DNA of 34,967 bases from a virus. Below are positions 34,054-34,967 of this stretch, one piece after another. The notes below the pieces were generated by a model. The model searched no databases, was not told the origin of the DNA, and worked only from the letters and a program-made list of their open reading frames with translations. Made by a program: the position numbers and the translations under genes. Every line of letters begins with the position of its first letter. The stretch's first letter is position 1. The DNA is taken from positions 1 to 34,967 of IMG/VR virus record IMGVR_UViG_3300008120_000431. One strand, written 5' to 3'.

Positions 34054-34967
34054 AAGCTGAATCCCTTAAATGTGTCGCTAGTCACGTCCTGCTTTACAGC
34101 GCCAACAATATAAGATGTGATTTCTGTCTCCTGCGGAGCAACCTGTACTTCTGAACCGGCAATCCACTTCTGTGTCCATGGTAGCGGATTCGATCCTGGT
34201 TTACCATTGAGCCCGATAGCACCCATACGCTTAGCAGCAATGTGATCTACGTAATCGCATAGAAGCTGTTCGTTGAGACCGATCATTGATCCGTCTTTGA
34301 AGAGGTAGCGCGCCCATGCTTTTTCCTGGGCCACGACCTCATAAAACATTCCAATGCATTCGTCTCTTGTTTCCTCATTAATTTGAGCAAAGTCTGCATC
34401 TTCCTTTGGTAGAATCTTGAGGAGCTGCTGAGTCGAGGCCAGGTGAACGTTCTCATCGCGAGCAATAAACTTGATGATCTTCGCGTTGCCTTCCATCTTC
34501 TTGAGCTCAGCGAAGTTCCACGAACAGGCAAACGAGACATAGAAACGTACTCCTTCTAGAGCATTAACAGCGTTCAGACAGAGCCAGAGAGCTTTCTTAT
34601 GCTCATACTCGTCGTAGAATTCACCGGGATCGAACGCAAAATTATTCCACTTAATGAGCTCATCATAGTACTTAGAGATACTACCTGCACAGTCTAGGAT
34701 CTCAGGGATCTCCAGCATTTCATCAAAGACTCTGGAAGGATCAGGATAGACGTTACGAATGATATGAGTGTAGGAACGGGAATGAATCGTCTCGAAAAAC
34801 GTCCAAGTCTGGATCCAGGTTTCCAACTCAGGAAGCGAACATATTGGGAGAAAAGCCAGAGATGGAGCACGGCCCTGTACAGAATCAAGGAGGATCTGAC
34901 GCTTGAGATTCGATGTAAAAATATGCTTCTCATGCTCGGTCAGTCCTTTAAAATCCTTTGAGTCCTT
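34050..34967 (-). CDS. nrdB: Ribonucleotide reductase small subunit (class Ia), N-terminus outside window
   Basis: The frame is open to the right edge of the window, giving 305 residues of NrdB. Segments EGVRFYVSFACSWNFAEL, IKFIARDENVHLASTQQLL (with the Glu-x-x-His iron ligands) and the C-terminal NPLPWTQKWI typical of NrdB are present. The part before METWIQTWTFFE reads LKRQILLDSVQGRAPSLAF, so the TTG at 34824-34826 is internal and not the start. It makes dNTP precursors with NrdA, expected beyond the edge. Confidence 0.93.
   Translation of the reverse strand, partial: KDSKDFKGLTEHEKHIFTSNLKRQILLDSVQGRAPSLAFLPICSLPELETWIQTWTFFETIHSRSYTHIIRNVYPDPSRVFDEMLEIPEILDCAGSISKYYDELIKWNNFAFDPGEFYDEYEHKKALWLCLNAVNALEGVRFYVSFACSWNFAELKKMEGNAKIIKFIARDENVHLASTQQLLKILPKEDADFAQINEETRDECIGMFYEVVAQEKAWARYLFKDGSMIGLNEQLLCDYVDHIAAKRMGAIGLNGKPGSNPLPWTQKWIAGSEVQVAPQETEITSYIVGAVKQDVTSDTFKGFSL

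Overview
This window is part of a T4-like myovirus genome that very probably infects an alphaproteobacterium. The T4 lineage is shown by gp32 (ssDNA-binding protein), gp59 (helicase loader), gp33 (late-transcription co-activator), RNase H, a DUF6433 protein, NrdB, PhoH, SpeD, SegE-like GIY-YIG endonucleases and T4-type late promoters (TATAAATA). The alphaproteobacterial host is inferred from two genes: a GapR (DUF2312) homologue and a tmRNA gene with the circularly permuted, two-piece layout and a tag of the form AANDN...LAA. Almost everything is on the minus strand; only the virion hydrolase at the left edge is on the plus strand.

Layout. 1-1227: 3' part of a tail lysozyme/M23 peptidase gene, facing the replication/late-transcription block gp33-gp59-gp32. 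3064-5700: a SleB-type cell-wall hydrolase, a structured intergenic stretch, and a Ro60/TROVE-like (DUF2828-type) vWA protein whose own promoter transcribes a leader with two tRNA-like folds. 6128-6760: an amber-anticodon tRNA and the permuted tmRNA, whose intervening segment carries a small membrane-protein gene. 6760-19300: a large tRNA region with about 36 tRNA or tRNA-like genes, together covering all 20 amino acids plus UAG, interleaved with small genes (lipoproteins, SPFH protein, GapR, glycosyltransferases, methyltransferase, YkuK-like protein, homing endonuclease). 19330-23650: small phage-specific genes in short units, several behind a recurring promoter (TTGCCT, 17 bp, TATAAG), plus DUF932 and a secreted NucA-type nuclease. 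23678-28409: RecB-like nuclease, PhoH, DUF6433, RNase H and a large Lys-rich protein. 28467-32290: sugar metabolism (heptose-phosphate isomerase, GHMP kinase, epimerase, frameshifted HAD phosphatase, glycosyltransferase). 32290-34967: glutaredoxin, SpeD, GIY-YIG endonuclease, zinc-ribbon protein and NrdB running off the right edge.

The main theme is RNA. The phage carries its own decoding set, a suppressor tRNA, a ribosome-rescue RNA with its own degradation tag, and a Ro-like RNA-binding protein beside RNAs that imitate tRNAs. Three elements (5571-5671, 18726-18824, 18834-18898) share a 7-bp terminal stem followed at once by a small hairpin containing CAGCA. One of them encloses a complete tRNA-like module inside that stem, which is the architecture described for bacterial Y RNAs. 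I infer a phage Ro/Y-RNA-like system next to a tmRNA and tRNA arsenal; this is not shown experimentally.

The genes are packed tightly, with many 1- and 4-base overlaps (TAATG, ATGA). Protein genes also share ends with tRNAs: two start codons use the A of a CCA end, and several stop codons lie inside tRNA genes.
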